Positions 44,322 to 53,630 of a stretch of 64,000 bases of DNA are shown here, one piece after another. Position 1 is the first letter of the stretch. Each line of letters begins with the position of its first letter. Both the position numbers and the translations under genes were made by a program. Under the pieces are notes generated by a model that saw only the letters and a list, made by a program, of their open reading frames with translations, had not been told where the DNA came from and did no database searches. Source of the stretch: Vampirovibrio sp. (lineage in GTDB: Bacteria; Cyanobacteriota; Vampirovibrionia; Vampirovibrionales; JAJTHC01); contig JACEUU010000002.1 of assembly GCA_024998755.1 (NCBI GenBank), positions 478,045 to 542,044 of the forward strand. Reading direction: 5' to 3'.

Positions 44322-44407
44322 TCTACTGAAGGTAAAGGAGAGGCATCAATAAAAAGCCTTTCTAGTTCGATACCTTCAGTAGAGTATTTGACATAATTCT
44401 TGACCCT

Positions 44408-44474
44408 GTAGGGGCGGATTGCATCCGCCCGCTTAAAGGTTTTCAAAAACGGGCGGATGCAATCCGCCCCTACA
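44408..44474. repeat. 67-bp double-hairpin repeat, copy 3
   Basis: GTAGGGGCGGATTGCATCC ... with both arms perfectly self-complementary. Lies between the membrane protein gene and the EF-hand gene; the rest of 44322-44559 is A+T-rich. Confidence 0.85.
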
Positions 44475-44559
44475 ATAAAACAGAGTCAGAAAATTATTCA
44501 AAATACTGCATATTCTTTACAATTAAATAATGCAACCAACCTCAAGGAATTAAAGCCTT

Positions 44560-45105
44560 ATGATGAATTTTAACACCCCGTCGTTTTCACTACCCCGCCT
44601 TAGCAGTTTATTTGCCAGTAGCTCGCAATCTGCCTTTCAAAGCCAGTGGCAACAACTGCAAAACCAAGGGCTAACCAAAGCCCAACTACAAGAAGAAGCC
44701 AGAACCCTACAAGCCCAGCTAGGCTTTGTACCACCCCAACTACAACAGCTAATTAACCAGTTTGATACGGCAGATACCAATAAAGATGGTATTTTATCTC
44801 AACAAGAATTGGGAGCAAACTTGCAAGCCCAGCAGGCTAAAAACCCCTTTGCGGCGTTTATTTCCCAACAAGAAAGTAACGGCATTAGTAACCCCTTTGG
44901 GTATAACGCCAATAGTGGGGCAGGCACTTTTCAGCTAGGGCAACAGGGGTTGACGGGTATTAGTACCCTCAATAATACCCGTACAACAGGGGCTAGCCGG
45001 TATAGTGCTTCTTCAGATAGGCTAACCAACTTAATCAGTCAGTTTGGTAATTCAGGAAGTACGACGGATGAGGAAGGCGTAACTTATTCTTCGTTGCTTT
45101 ATTAA
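44560..45105 (+). CDS. EF-hand protein
   Basis: 181 aa, Gln/Ser/Asn-rich. A single canonical calcium loop DTNKDGILSQQE (D1, N3, D5, G6, L8, E12) lies at ~76-87, preceded by a helix (LQQLINQFDTA). The rest is low complexity with no signal peptide. AAGGA and ATGATG mark the start. A Ca2+-binding role is inferred from the loop alone; one EF-hand may pair by dimerisation. Confidence 0.7.
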   Translation: MMNFNTPSFSLPRLSSLFASSSQSAFQSQWQQLQNQGLTKAQLQEEARTLQAQLGFVPPQLQQLINQFDTADTNKDGILSQQELGANLQAQQAKNPFAAFISQQESNGISNPFGYNANSGAGTFQLGQQGLTGISTLNNTRTTGASRYSASSDRLTNLISQFGNSGSTTDEEGVTYSSLLY

Positions 45106-45170
45106 CAAGCTATTTATGGGATAATGCGAATAAGTATAGTCTTTAAAAAATTTTCTAACTCTGTTTTATT

Positions 45171-45198
45171 GTAGGGGCGGATGCAATCCGCCCCTACA
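45171..45198. repeat. 28-bp deletion form of the double-hairpin repeat
   Basis: GTAGGGGCGGATGCAATCCG followed by CCCCTACA is what remains if one complete arm of the 67-bp element is lost. It lies in the leader of the purine phosphorylase gene. Confidence 0.75.
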
Positions 45199-45260
45199 GG
45201 TTCAAGAATTATTAAAAAACTATACAAAAAATAACAATGAAATTATCAGGAATACATCCC

Positions 45261-46133
45261 ATGCCCACCCCCTCTTTATTAGAACAACAACTAACCGAAA
45301 CCGTCGATTTTCTAAAAGCCAAAACTAACGGCACAACCCCAAGCGTACTGGTGGTTTTAGGGTCTGGGCTAGGTACGTTGCACGAAAACCCCGCCTTCAC
45401 CATCTCCCACACCGTAGCGTATAAAGATATTCCCAACTTTCCCCAAAAGCCCAACCACACCGCCGTAGTAGGGCACGCCGGAGAACTGGTTTTCGCCACG
45501 CTAAAATCCGCTCCGCATTTATCCGTGGTACTCATGCGAGGCAGAATTCACTACTACGAAGGCTTCACCCCACAAGAAGTAGTATACCCCCTACAAGCCC
45601 TCAAGCTGCTAGGGGTAGAAACCGTCCTGCTTTCCAACGCTGCAGGAGGCATTCAAGCAGGGTTAACCCCCGGCGATTTACTATGGATAAACGACCAGCT
45701 GAATCTAACAGGGTTAAATCCGCTAATTGGGGAAAATCCCGCATTTTTAGGACCACGGTTTTTTGATATGACTGAGCCGTTTTGTCCGCAGTTGCGGGAA
45801 CAAGCAGTTGCTATCGCCCAGCAACAAGGCTTTACCTTATTTGAAGGCGTTTACGCAGGGTTGACGGGCCCTAGTTATGAAACCAAAGCCGAAATTCGGA
45901 TGCTACAGACCCTTGGGGCTTCCGCCGTGGGAATGTCTACCGTATTAGAAGTACTAGCAGCAAGGCATATGGGCTTACGGGTGGGGGCTATTTCCTGTAT
46001 TTCAAACTTAGCAGCAGGCTTGCAGGCTGAAACGCTCAGCCATGCGGAAGTAATGGAAACCACTGGCAATGCCAAAGTAATGGAACGCTTTCAAACCTTG
46101 ATAGTAGGCTTATTGACCTGTTTGGCTGTATAA
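45261..46133 (+). CDS. punA: Purine nucleoside phosphorylase, trimeric PunA type
   Basis: Phosphorolysis of purine nucleosides for salvage. VVLGSGLGTL is the phosphate loop; MRGRIHYYEGF, SNAAGGIQAGLTPGDLLWIN, GLTGPSYETKAEIRML, VGMSTVLEVLAARHMGL and ISCISNLAAG are family motifs. I prefer the ATG at 45261 (MPTPSLLEQQL, 290 aa) because CAGGA lies 10 nt before it; an ATG at 45237 is also in frame but has no ribosome site. Confidence 0.93.
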   Translation: MPTPSLLEQQLTETVDFLKAKTNGTTPSVLVVLGSGLGTLHENPAFTISHTVAYKDIPNFPQKPNHTAVVGHAGELVFATLKSAPHLSVVLMRGRIHYYEGFTPQEVVYPLQALKLLGVETVLLSNAAGGIQAGLTPGDLLWINDQLNLTGLNPLIGENPAFLGPRFFDMTEPFCPQLREQAVAIAQQQGFTLFEGVYAGLTGPSYETKAEIRMLQTLGASAVGMSTVLEVLAARHMGLRVGAISCISNLAAGLQAETLSHAEVMETTGNAKVMERFQTLIVGLLTCLAV

Positions 46134-46140
46134 TAAACCT

Positions 46141-46284
46141 GAGGCTACGGAAAAAGCCCCATTGGGCGTGCTAATTTCGTTACTGTGGTACTCATTTCGG
46201 TTATTTACTAGGGGTAAACGCCCTAATTCCGTTCCTCGTGCCTCATTATCCCATCCCACTGAGACTTCTTCCGTAACCTCACCT
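46141..46284. repeat. Palindrome-ended repeat before the stomatin gene
   Basis: GAGGCTACGGAA and TTCCGTAACCTC form inverted ends. The interior (GGTACTCATTTCGGTTATTTAC, GTAAACGCC, CCGTTC) resembles the interior of the element at 51104-51281. Confidence 0.5.
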
Positions 46285-46319
46285 GTATTGTTTTCTAAAA
46301 AAAGAGGGTATTCGTTGAT

Positions 46320-47303
46320 ATGGAATGGTTTATCATCACACTGGTTCTGCTTTGCCTTATTGCCATAGGCACGTACGTTTTTTCTCAGTGGATTCGGGTT
46401 ATTAACCAATACCAACGAGGCATCGTTTTTCGGTTTGGTAAAGTGGCACGCAGTTGCCTAGAACCGGGCTTGCACATTTTACTGTTTCCGCCCATTGTAG
46501 ATAAACTGGTAACGGTAGATATGCGAACCGTTACGCTGGAAGTGCCTCCGCAAGATGTGATTACTAAAGACAGTATTATGGTGCGGGTTTCCGCCGTTAT
46601 TTACTATAAGGTGATTGATCCCGTTCAAGCCGTAGTATTGGTTGAAAATTATGGCTATGCTACATCGCAAGCGGCTCAAAGTGTGTTGCGTTCCGTGGTA
46701 GGTCAATTTGAATTAGAAGATTTTTTGGGCGGACGAGATAATGTACGACAACGGCTTCACGCACTGTTAGACGCCCATACCAACCCGTGGGGAGTCCATG
46801 TGAATGATGTGGATATTAAAGATGTAGAACTTTCTGAAGCGATGCAACGGTCATTAGCCCGTAAGGCGGAAGCAGAACAAGAACAGTTAGCCACCTTAAT
46901 TGGTAGTGAAGCGGAATTGCAAGCAGCAGAAAATTTGTGTAGAACGGCACAATTAATGGAACAGCACCCGATAGCCCTTCAATTGCGATATTTACAAACC
47001 GCTCAGGCCTTAGGGCATGAAAAGGCACATACCTTAATTTTCCCATTTCCGATGGATTTAGGTGCTATGGTCAAACCCTTGGTTAGTGCAATTCAAGAAC
47101 ACCTACCCGTTGGTGGGGGGGCAACAACGGTTGTTCCAGACCCTATTTTATTAACAGAAGAAGTCCGTCAGTCGGTTGAAGCAGCCCAAGCAGTGGGTAT
47201 TTCTCAGCCCGTAGTGCCGGTGGTTGCGGGTGCTAGCAGTGCTACTGCGACAGCAGGGGTACAACTACCCTTTGCTGAAAGTTTGAATTCATCTTCGTTG
47301 TAA
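46320..47303 (+). CDS. Stomatin-like SPFH/band 7 membrane protein
   Basis: 327 aa. One N-terminal membrane segment (FIITLVLLCLIAIGTYVF) is followed by the SPFH domain: INQYQRGIVFRFGKVARSCL, EPGLHILLFPP, VDMRTVTLEVPPQDVITKDS and VSAVIYYKVIDP. A coiled-coil region around residues 180-230 (AMQRSLARKAEAEQEQ) is typical. The C-terminal ~60 residues are low complexity. Such proteins form membrane microdomain scaffolds and often partner with a NfeD protein, which is absent here. Ends 7 nt from the convergent uvrB stop. Confidence 0.9.
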   Translation: MEWFIITLVLLCLIAIGTYVFSQWIRVINQYQRGIVFRFGKVARSCLEPGLHILLFPPIVDKLVTVDMRTVTLEVPPQDVITKDSIMVRVSAVIYYKVIDPVQAVVLVENYGYATSQAAQSVLRSVVGQFELEDFLGGRDNVRQRLHALLDAHTNPWGVHVNDVDIKDVELSEAMQRSLARKAEAEQEQLATLIGSEAELQAAENLCRTAQLMEQHPIALQLRYLQTAQALGHEKAHTLIFPFPMDLGAMVKPLVSAIQEHLPVGGGATTVVPDPILLTEEVRQSVEAAQAVGISQPVVPVVAGASSATATAGVQLPFAESLNSSSL

Positions 47304-47310
47304 AAGCGGT

Positions 47311-49335
47311 TTAAACCGCAACCGCTGCTTTTAACTTGAATAACTTATCTCGTAAAGCGGTGGCTTTTTCAAAATCCATCAGTTTTGCCGCCGCCTTCAT
47401 TTCAGCTTCTACTTCGTTTACTAGCAAGTTTAGCGTATCAGAATCCAGTGTTTTCAGTTGTTCTAAGGTTTCCGCATTCGCCGCATCGCTTTCCATTAGT
47501 TTCGCCACATCCACACCCAACAACGCCAGCAATCCGTTGGTGATCGGCTTCAAAATCGTTTTCGGCACAATGCCATGCAGGGTATTATACGCTTCCTGCT
47601 TCGCTCGCCGACGGTCTGTCTCATCCATCGCCCGCTGCATGGAAGGTGTGATTTTATCGGCAAATAACAGCACCCGCCCCGTCGAATTCCTTGCTGCCCG
47701 CCCAATGGTTTGAATCAAGGCATGATCTGAACGGAGGAAGCCTTCTTTATCCGCATCCATAATACACACCAACGAAACTTCGGGTAAATCCAACCCTTCC
47801 CGCAACAAGTTGACCCCCACCAACACATCAAACTGCCCAAGGCGTAAATCCCGCAGAATTTCAATGCGTTCGATGGGTTTAATATCGCTATGTAAATACC
47901 GTACTTTGATGTTGAGGTTTTGCAGATATTCCGTTAAATCTTCCGCCATGCGTTTGGTGAGTGTGGTAATAAGCACCCGCTCATTCTTTTTCAGGGTGAT
48001 GTCAATTTCCTGCACCAACGTATCCACTTGCCCTTCGGTAGGAATAACGTTGACAATAGGGTCTAACAACCCTGTTGGGCGAATGATTTGTTCCACAATG
48101 GTTTGGTTAGAATCTTCTAATTCATACTGGCTAGGCGTGGCGGAAACGTAAAGCCGTTGCCCAATACGCCGATACGTCTCATCAAACGTCAGCGGACGAT
48201 TATCCCGTGCTGCAGGCAACCGAAAGCCGTAATTTACCAAGCTATCTTTCCGACTTCTATCCCCGTGATACATCCCCCGAAGTTGCGGGATGGTAACGTG
48301 GCTTTCATCTATAAATAGCAGAAAATCTTTGGGAAAATAGTCAATCAGCGTTTTGGGTGGCGTGCCTGCGGGTCTTCCCTCAAAAATCCGAGAATAATTT
48401 TCAATGCCCGTACAGTAGCCCAGTTCCTTAATCATTGCCATATCTCGTAAGGTGCGTTGCTCCAGCCGAGACGCTTCCAGTTCTTTGCCTTCTAGGCGAA
48501 AGGCGGTGCATTGTTCTTTTAGTTCGATTTTCATTTGAGCCAGAGCATTTTCCAGCGTGTCTTCATCGGTTACATGGTGGACTGCGGGGTACAGCACATA
48601 ATGGGGTAAAATGCCCAGAATTTCGCCTGTTTCGGCGTTCACTTGCGAAAGTCGTTCCAGTTGTTCATCGAAAAATTCCAGCCGTAAAACCCATTCTTCG
48701 TTGGCGGGATGGATGTCAATCACATCGCCCCGAATGCGGAAGGTAGCCCGTTTAAAGTCTTCGTCGCACCGTTGATATTGGTTGCGTACCAACATGGAAA
48801 GTAGTAACGCCCTGTTGTAGTCTTCGCCTTCTTCTAGGCGGATGGCGGCTTTGAGGTACATTTCAGGCATACCCAAACCGTAAATGCAGGAAACCGAGGC
48901 GATGACGATAGCATCCCGCCGTTCAAACAGGCTTCGGGTGGCATTGTGCCTCATACGGTCGATATCGTCGTTGATGCTGGATGATTTTTCGATGTAGGTA
49001 TCCGTGCGGGGAATGTAGGCTTCGGGTTGGTAGAAATCGTAGTAGGAAACGAAATATTCCACGGCGTTTTCGGGGAAGAATTCTTTGAATTCGTTGTAGA
49101 GTTGGGCGGCGAGTGTTTTGTTGTGGGCTAGAATCAGCGTGGGGCGTTGTAATTGCTGAATAACGTTCGCCATGGTGAAGGTTTTGCCTGTACCTGTTGC
49201 CCCTAGTAGGGTAACGGCTTGGGTTTCGGGTTGTTGAAATTGAGCCACCAGTTGTTTAATGGCTTCGGGTTGGTCGCCAGCTGGTGCGTAGGGTGTGGCT
49301 AGTTTGAAGAGGGTATCGGTGGTTGTGGTTGTCAT
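47311..49335 (-). CDS. uvrB: Excinuclease ABC subunit B
   Basis: Damage-verifying helicase of nucleotide excision repair. Walker A LLGATGTGKTFTMAN, the beta-hairpin YYDFYQPEAYIPRTDTYIEK, Walker B LLFIDESH, helicase motif VGVNLLREGLDLPEV and the C-terminal UVR domain are present. The ATG at 49335 gives 674 aa, the normal size; the frame stays open upstream into the DUF4276-like gene but that part is not UvrB. The upstream gene's TAA is one base before this ATG (TAAaATG), so translation may be coupled. Confidence 0.97.
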   Translation of the reverse strand: MTTTTTDTLFKLATPYAPAGDQPEAIKQLVAQFQQPETQAVTLLGATGTGKTFTMANVIQQLQRPTLILAHNKTLAAQLYNEFKEFFPENAVEYFVSYYDFYQPEAYIPRTDTYIEKSSSINDDIDRMRHNATRSLFERRDAIVIASVSCIYGLGMPEMYLKAAIRLEEGEDYNRALLLSMLVRNQYQRCDEDFKRATFRIRGDVIDIHPANEEWVLRLEFFDEQLERLSQVNAETGEILGILPHYVLYPAVHHVTDEDTLENALAQMKIELKEQCTAFRLEGKELEASRLEQRTLRDMAMIKELGYCTGIENYSRIFEGRPAGTPPKTLIDYFPKDFLLFIDESHVTIPQLRGMYHGDRSRKDSLVNYGFRLPAARDNRPLTFDETYRRIGQRLYVSATPSQYELEDSNQTIVEQIIRPTGLLDPIVNVIPTEGQVDTLVQEIDITLKKNERVLITTLTKRMAEDLTEYLQNLNIKVRYLHSDIKPIERIEILRDLRLGQFDVLVGVNLLREGLDLPEVSLVCIMDADKEGFLRSDHALIQTIGRAARNSTGRVLLFADKITPSMQRAMDETDRRRAKQEAYNTLHGIVPKTILKPITNGLLALLGVDVAKLMESDAANAETLEQLKTLDSDTLNLLVNEVEAEMKAAAKLMDFEKATALRDKLFKLKAAVAV

Positions 49336-49336
49336 T

Positions 49337-49930
49337 TTAGGGTGTTTCCAGCATTGCGGGCAGGCAGGGGAAGACGGTTTTGAGGGCTTGCACAAAATAC
49401 CCAAAACTGATGGAGCTATTACCTTCTAGCGTGATGTGTTTCCCCATGTGCCGAGCCAACTCTCCTTTTTTAAACGTTGGGAATTGTTGTTTTAATAACT
49501 CACTGGGTCTCTCAACCGAATCAGGCTTAATGTTTTGTTGGGTAATTTGTTTTAAAGTAGGAAGTTTAATGGGTTGATTATAGTAGTTTGAAACGGTGGG
49601 TAAATCTCCTAAGTACCAAGCCTCTAATTCTTGACAAACAAGTCTAATAATCGTATCAGGACGGTTGGCTTCTTCACATTGTTTAAACAGTGCCAGTTTT
49701 ACATCTTTACAGTTGGGTTTATTGTCATTATCCATTAAAACAAAAAACTGCATATTCGGTAACCGCCACTGGTTTATTTTAGGCGTAAGATTCTTTTTTA
49801 ATTGATTTTTACCTTCAAACACTGAAATGTTATACGCCGTGGTGCTAATCCCTAATCGACTTAAGAAATTCTCCAAGAAAACTTTCAAAGATTCTTCTTC
49901 TACAAAAAAAACAACGAGATCGATCTTCAT
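49337..49930 (-). CDS. TOPRIM-like (DUF4276-like) protein, ATPase partner
   Basis: 197 aa. The N-terminal strand VVFFVEEESLKVFLENFL carries acidic residues E11-E13, and FFVLMDNDNK carries D67-N-D69, which together match the Glu...DxD arrangement of TOPRIM metal sites. CQELEAWYLGD and the overall pattern resemble DUF4276 proteins. The gene follows the AAA-ATPase by 4 nt; ATPase plus TOPRIM-type effector is the architecture of OLD/Gabija- and PARIS-like defence systems. Nuclease activity is inference. Its stop is 1 nt before the uvrB ATG. Confidence 0.65.
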   Translation of the reverse strand: MKIDLVVFFVEEESLKVFLENFLSRLGISTTAYNISVFEGKNQLKKNLTPKINQWRLPNMQFFVLMDNDNKPNCKDVKLALFKQCEEANRPDTIIRLVCQELEAWYLGDLPTVSNYYNQPIKLPTLKQITQQNIKPDSVERPSELLKQQFPTFKKGELARHMGKHITLEGNSSISFGYFVQALKTVFPCLPAMLETP

Positions 49931-49934
49931 TGAA

Positions 49935-51074
49935 TTAAGAAACCTCGTTTAAGCCAGTTAATAAGTTTTGTTTCCACAGATAGCCTAACAAATCGCCCCC
50001 TTCAATCAACCCTTGCGTTAATACGCTATCCATTGCTTTGGAAATTTGGGTTGTGCCGTTTTCTTTTTTAAGTAAATAAACGCTTTCAGGAGGCACTGCA
50101 TTCAACACTTCGGGGGAATGGGTAGAAACAAACACTTGCCCTCTGTTTTCGGCGTACCACTGTAAATCTTCGCATAATTCCCATAGTATATCAGGATAAA
50201 GCAAGTTTTCAGGCTCATCTAAGGTTAGCAACCCTGTTTGATTGGGGTTGTTCAGTAGCACCAAATAAGCCAAAATCGCCATAGTCCCTTCGGAAACGTG
50301 CTTGGCGTAAAACGGACGGTCAAAAGCAGAATCTTGAATTTTAAGTAATAGACGTTCATCTTCGGTAACGGTTACATCAACCTTAGCAACCCCTGGTATC
50401 AGCCGAGCCGCTTTTTCAACAATTTTTTCATAGACTGGTGGATTGGATTTTTTTAATTCCAGTATCACGTTAGCCAGATTCGTACCTGTGGCGGATAAAA
50501 ACCGCTCTTCATCTGAAAGCCGTGGCAACCCAAAGCGAGTGCTATCAACTTGAAAATCAAACCGATTCCAACTTTCAATAAATTGCCGAATATTAACAAC
50601 AGATGGAATCCCATAACTCACTTCTCTCTCTTCTGATACATAACCATAACTTTTTAATGCTAAAACATCAGAGTAATTTTTTGGGTCATTGTTTGAAAAA
50701 TGGAATACTATTCTTTCTTCGTGATATTGAGTAATGTATTCACCCTCTATTATCGTTTCACTAGGAATTAAGGGGTTAGGTTTTATCTTTAATTCATATT
50801 GTATTAACTGATTTTCTTCATTTCTCATATCCAGCTTAATTTCAATCGATTCCCCTTCACATCCCCTAGTTACCAATTCCTTGTAACGCCCCCGTTTTTG
50901 AACGGCTTTAGTTACGTTGGTTGCCAACGCATCTTGCAGAAAGCTAAACACATCAAACAAGGTGGTTTTTCCCGTGCCGTTTGCCCCTACTAACACCACC
51001 ATCTCAGGCAGGTTTGTCAACTTCAAATGCTTAAAGCTTTTATAATTTTTTAGTTCTAAGGCTTCAATTCTCAT
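49935..51074 (-). CDS. AAA/ABC-type ATPase of OLD/RecF-like class
   Basis: 379 aa. Starts MRIEALELKNYKSFKHLKL as in SMC/RecF-type ATPases. Walker A is GANGTGKTT (residues 30-38), the ABC signature is VSEGTMAILAYL, Walker B is LLTLDEPENLLYP and the H-loop is VFVSTHSPEVLN. There is no long coiled coil and no fused nuclease domain; the TOPRIM-like partner is the next gene, 4 nt downstream. Probably a nucleic-acid-sensing ATPase controlling that partner (inference from family architecture). Confidence 0.85.
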   Translation of the reverse strand: MRIEALELKNYKSFKHLKLTNLPEMVVLVGANGTGKTTLFDVFSFLQDALATNVTKAVQKRGRYKELVTRGCEGESIEIKLDMRNEENQLIQYELKIKPNPLIPSETIIEGEYITQYHEERIVFHFSNNDPKNYSDVLALKSYGYVSEEREVSYGIPSVVNIRQFIESWNRFDFQVDSTRFGLPRLSDEERFLSATGTNLANVILELKKSNPPVYEKIVEKAARLIPGVAKVDVTVTEDERLLLKIQDSAFDRPFYAKHVSEGTMAILAYLVLLNNPNQTGLLTLDEPENLLYPDILWELCEDLQWYAENRGQVFVSTHSPEVLNAVPPESVYLLKKENGTTQISKAMDSVLTQGLIEGGDLLGYLWKQNLLTGLNEVS

Positions 51075-51103
51075 GGGGGTGGCACTTTCTGCAAAAGGGT
51101 TAA

Positions 51104-51281
51104 TAGACCTCTTGCATGACTCGATATCTGGGGCATCTTTTTTGTCATTTACGGTACTCCTTTAGTTATTTACCTTATGTAAACGCCCTCAGTCCGTTCT
51201 TGGTTGCTAAAGCAACCTGTTTGCAGGGCAAACAACATTCCTCAAATCTGCACCCACCTATCGAGTCATGCAAGAGGTCTA
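51104..51281. repeat. 178-bp element with perfect 23-bp inverted ends
   Basis: Begins TAGACCTCTTGCATGACTCG and ends with its exact inverted complement. The interior has no coding capacity. A degenerate copy is at 9903-10046. It occupies most of the gap upstream of the ATPase-TOPRIM pair. Confidence 0.85.
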
Positions 51282-51432
51282 ATCTATCACGATTTATATT
51301 CAGTTTACCATAACAACGCTTGTCAAAACAGTGTGTGGTTGGTATGATGGTGGGTGCTTTTGACTTTGGATTTATTTTGGACGTATCCAACGATTTCTCT
51401 TACATTTCTTCCGACAGGTTTCAATCTTTTCA

Positions 51433-51864
51433 ATGACCACTTCCTACTTCACGCCGTATAGTGAATTTCTCAACACGGCGGAAGAAACGCGACAGCAACC
51501 ATCCGCCAAACCATCGCTTAATGCGTTGGTGCTTAGTGCATTGCAAGGCTTACAAGCCGTCAGCCCCCAAAGTGCAATGAGTGCGAAACAAGTACACGCC
51601 TACATTACAGACCATTTCCACTTTACCTACCCCGTACAAACCATTACGGTTATTTTAACTCGCTTTACAGAAAAAGCACTGGTGCAACGGCTTTCGTTAA
51701 AAGTGCCCACCAGCCGGCAACGCTATGGGTTTTACTTAGTACAATCGTTAGAAAGCCTACGAAACCAAGAATTGTTAGACCGCTTTAAACCCATAGCCGA
51801 CGAATTTTTCGGCGGTAATTTGATTGTTGCCAGCCAATACATTGCAACCTTAGTTGCCCAATAA
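51433..51864 (+). CDS. Small winged-helix-like protein, possibly BlaI/MecI-related
   Basis: 143 aa. Residues ~25-105 look like a winged helix: MSAKQVHAYITDHFHFTYPV, TITVILTRFTEKALVQRLSL, then a turn SRQRYGFYLV. The C-terminal helix DRFKPIADEFFGGNLIVASQ resembles the dimerisation tail of BlaI-type repressors. The match is by eye and weak. It stands alone, convergent with the persulfide reductase gene. Confidence 0.5.
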   Translation: MTTSYFTPYSEFLNTAEETRQQPSAKPSLNALVLSALQGLQAVSPQSAMSAKQVHAYITDHFHFTYPVQTITVILTRFTEKALVQRLSLKVPTSRQRYGFYLVQSLESLRNQELLDRFKPIADEFFGGNLIVASQYIATLVAQ

Positions 51865-51883
51865 TCAATAATGGTATGAATGC

Positions 51884-53596
51884 CTATTTTGTGGCTTGAT
51901 GCCACGTTAAATACGCCCCAGATAAATTCTTAGCCTTAAACCCCTGTTGGTTCAACACCCTCGTAGCAAAATAAGACCGCTGCCCACTTTGGCAATAGGC
52001 TATAACGGGCGTCTGCTTAGAAAGTTCACTCAACCGCTGGCGTAACTGATCTAACGGAATGTTAATACTGTCAGGAATACTGCCTTTGGCATGTTCTTCA
52101 GGTTGCCGAACATCTAACAACTGAAAAGCCTGCTGGGTTGTTGCTAGGTTATTCTGCCCCACTTCGTGCCATTGGGCTTGGGTCATTAGCCCATCTAACA
52201 CGTTTTCACCCATCATGCCGGCAAGGTTAATAGGGTCTTTGGCGGAACCAAATGGGGGGGAGTAAGAAAGCTCCAACTCCGCTAAATCTCGAACAGTCAT
52301 CCCTGCTTTGAGGGCAGTAGCTAAAACATCCATGCGTTTATCTACGCCTTCTTTACCTACGGCTTGAGCCCCATAAAGTACGCCTGTTGTTGGGTGAAAT
52401 AACACCTTTAACGAAATTCTACAAGCCCCAGGGTAGTAACTAGCATGGTGGCTAGGGTGCAGAAAAATGGCTTCGTAGGGTTTGTTCAGTTGTTTTAATT
52501 GCCCTTCATTCAGCCCAGTAGAAGCAGCGGTTAGCCCAAAAACCCGAATAATTGCTGTACCTAGCGTGCCGTTATAAGCATCTGTTAAGCCCATAATATT
52601 ATTCGCCACAATGCGTCCTTGTCTGTTAGCGGGGCCCCCTAAGGCAATTAGAGTTTCCTGTTGGCTGATGGGGTTGGTTACTTCAATAGCGTCGCCCACC
52701 GCCCAAATATGCGGATGACTGGTTTGTAATTGCGGATTGACTTGAATACCATTGCGTTGCCCAATGGTTAAGCCTGCCTGCTGGGCTAACCCAATTTCAG
52801 GCCGAACACCCAAGCCCATAATCACTAAATCTACAGGTAGCGGATTACCTTCGCCTGCTTGTACCCAGCCTACTTTAGGGGGTGCACTGCCCGCTTCAAC
52901 AGGGTGTGCTTCAGGCGAAGCAATTTCACTTAGCGTAGCATTTAACTTTAAAGTAATGCCATTTTGGGTTAATTCTTCATGCACCCAAGCAACCATGTCG
53001 GCATCTAACGGTTTTAGCACTTGGTTACCAGAATCTACCAAGGTAACGCTTAAGCCCTTGTGCTTTAATTGTTCGGCTACTTCTAGGCCAATAAATCCGC
53101 CCCCCACAACAACGGCTTGCTTGGGCTGTTGCGTGTGCATCCAGCCATCAATTTGGTCTAGGTCTTCAATGCTCCGCAGCGTGAAAACCCCGTCTCGTTC
53201 CAAACCCGCCAACCGTGGACGAATAGGGGCTGCCCCAACGGCTAAAATCAGCTCGTCGTAACTTTCTTCAACTGATTGATTAGTCCGCATATCACGGACG
53301 GTTACGGTTTTCTGTTCGGGATTAATGGCGGTTACTTCATGCTGTACCCGCACATCTAACCGAAAACGTTTTTGCAGAGAATCTGGGGTTTGTAATAGCA
53401 GGCCTTCTCTGGTTTTAATTTCTCCGCCCAAGTAGTAGGGTAGCCCGCAGTTGGCGTAGGAAACGTAGCCACTGCGTTCAAAAATAACAATTTCGGCGGT
53501 TTCGGAAAGTCTTCTTAAGCGTGCAGCGGCACTCATGCCACCAGCGACGCCACCAATAATGACAATTTTCTTTGGGGAATTGACTTGTGTATTCAT
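51884..53596 (-). CDS. CoA-disulfide/persulfide reductase with rhodanese domain
   Basis: 570 aa. FAD- and NAD-binding oxidoreductase: KIVIIGGVAGGMSAAARLRR, the active-site Cys50 in SYANCGLPYY, VVVGGGFIGLEVAE (NAD), and ALGGPANRQGR. The C-terminal ~95 residues form a rhodanese domain with Cys in VIAYCQSGQRS. This fusion (CoADR-Rhd) reduces CoA persulfides or polysulfides with NAD(P)H. It lies 34 nt after a membrane rhodanese and downstream of an ArsR regulator, forming a persulfide-response group. Confidence 0.9.
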   Translation of the reverse strand: MNTQVNSPKKIVIIGGVAGGMSAAARLRRLSETAEIVIFERSGYVSYANCGLPYYLGGEIKTREGLLLQTPDSLQKRFRLDVRVQHEVTAINPEQKTVTVRDMRTNQSVEESYDELILAVGAAPIRPRLAGLERDGVFTLRSIEDLDQIDGWMHTQQPKQAVVVGGGFIGLEVAEQLKHKGLSVTLVDSGNQVLKPLDADMVAWVHEELTQNGITLKLNATLSEIASPEAHPVEAGSAPPKVGWVQAGEGNPLPVDLVIMGLGVRPEIGLAQQAGLTIGQRNGIQVNPQLQTSHPHIWAVGDAIEVTNPISQQETLIALGGPANRQGRIVANNIMGLTDAYNGTLGTAIIRVFGLTAASTGLNEGQLKQLNKPYEAIFLHPSHHASYYPGACRISLKVLFHPTTGVLYGAQAVGKEGVDKRMDVLATALKAGMTVRDLAELELSYSPPFGSAKDPINLAGMMGENVLDGLMTQAQWHEVGQNNLATTQQAFQLLDVRQPEEHAKGSIPDSINIPLDQLRQRLSELSKQTPVIAYCQSGQRSYFATRVLNQQGFKAKNLSGAYLTWHQATK

Positions 53597-53630
53597 AGGG
53601 TATTATTCCTTTTTATTTTACTTTTAAGAT

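Noticed and set aside
49336..49404. N-terminal extension of UvrB
   Set aside because: The 23 extra codons overlap the end of the DUF4276-like gene in another frame and are not UvrB-like; the ATG at 49335 gives the usual length.
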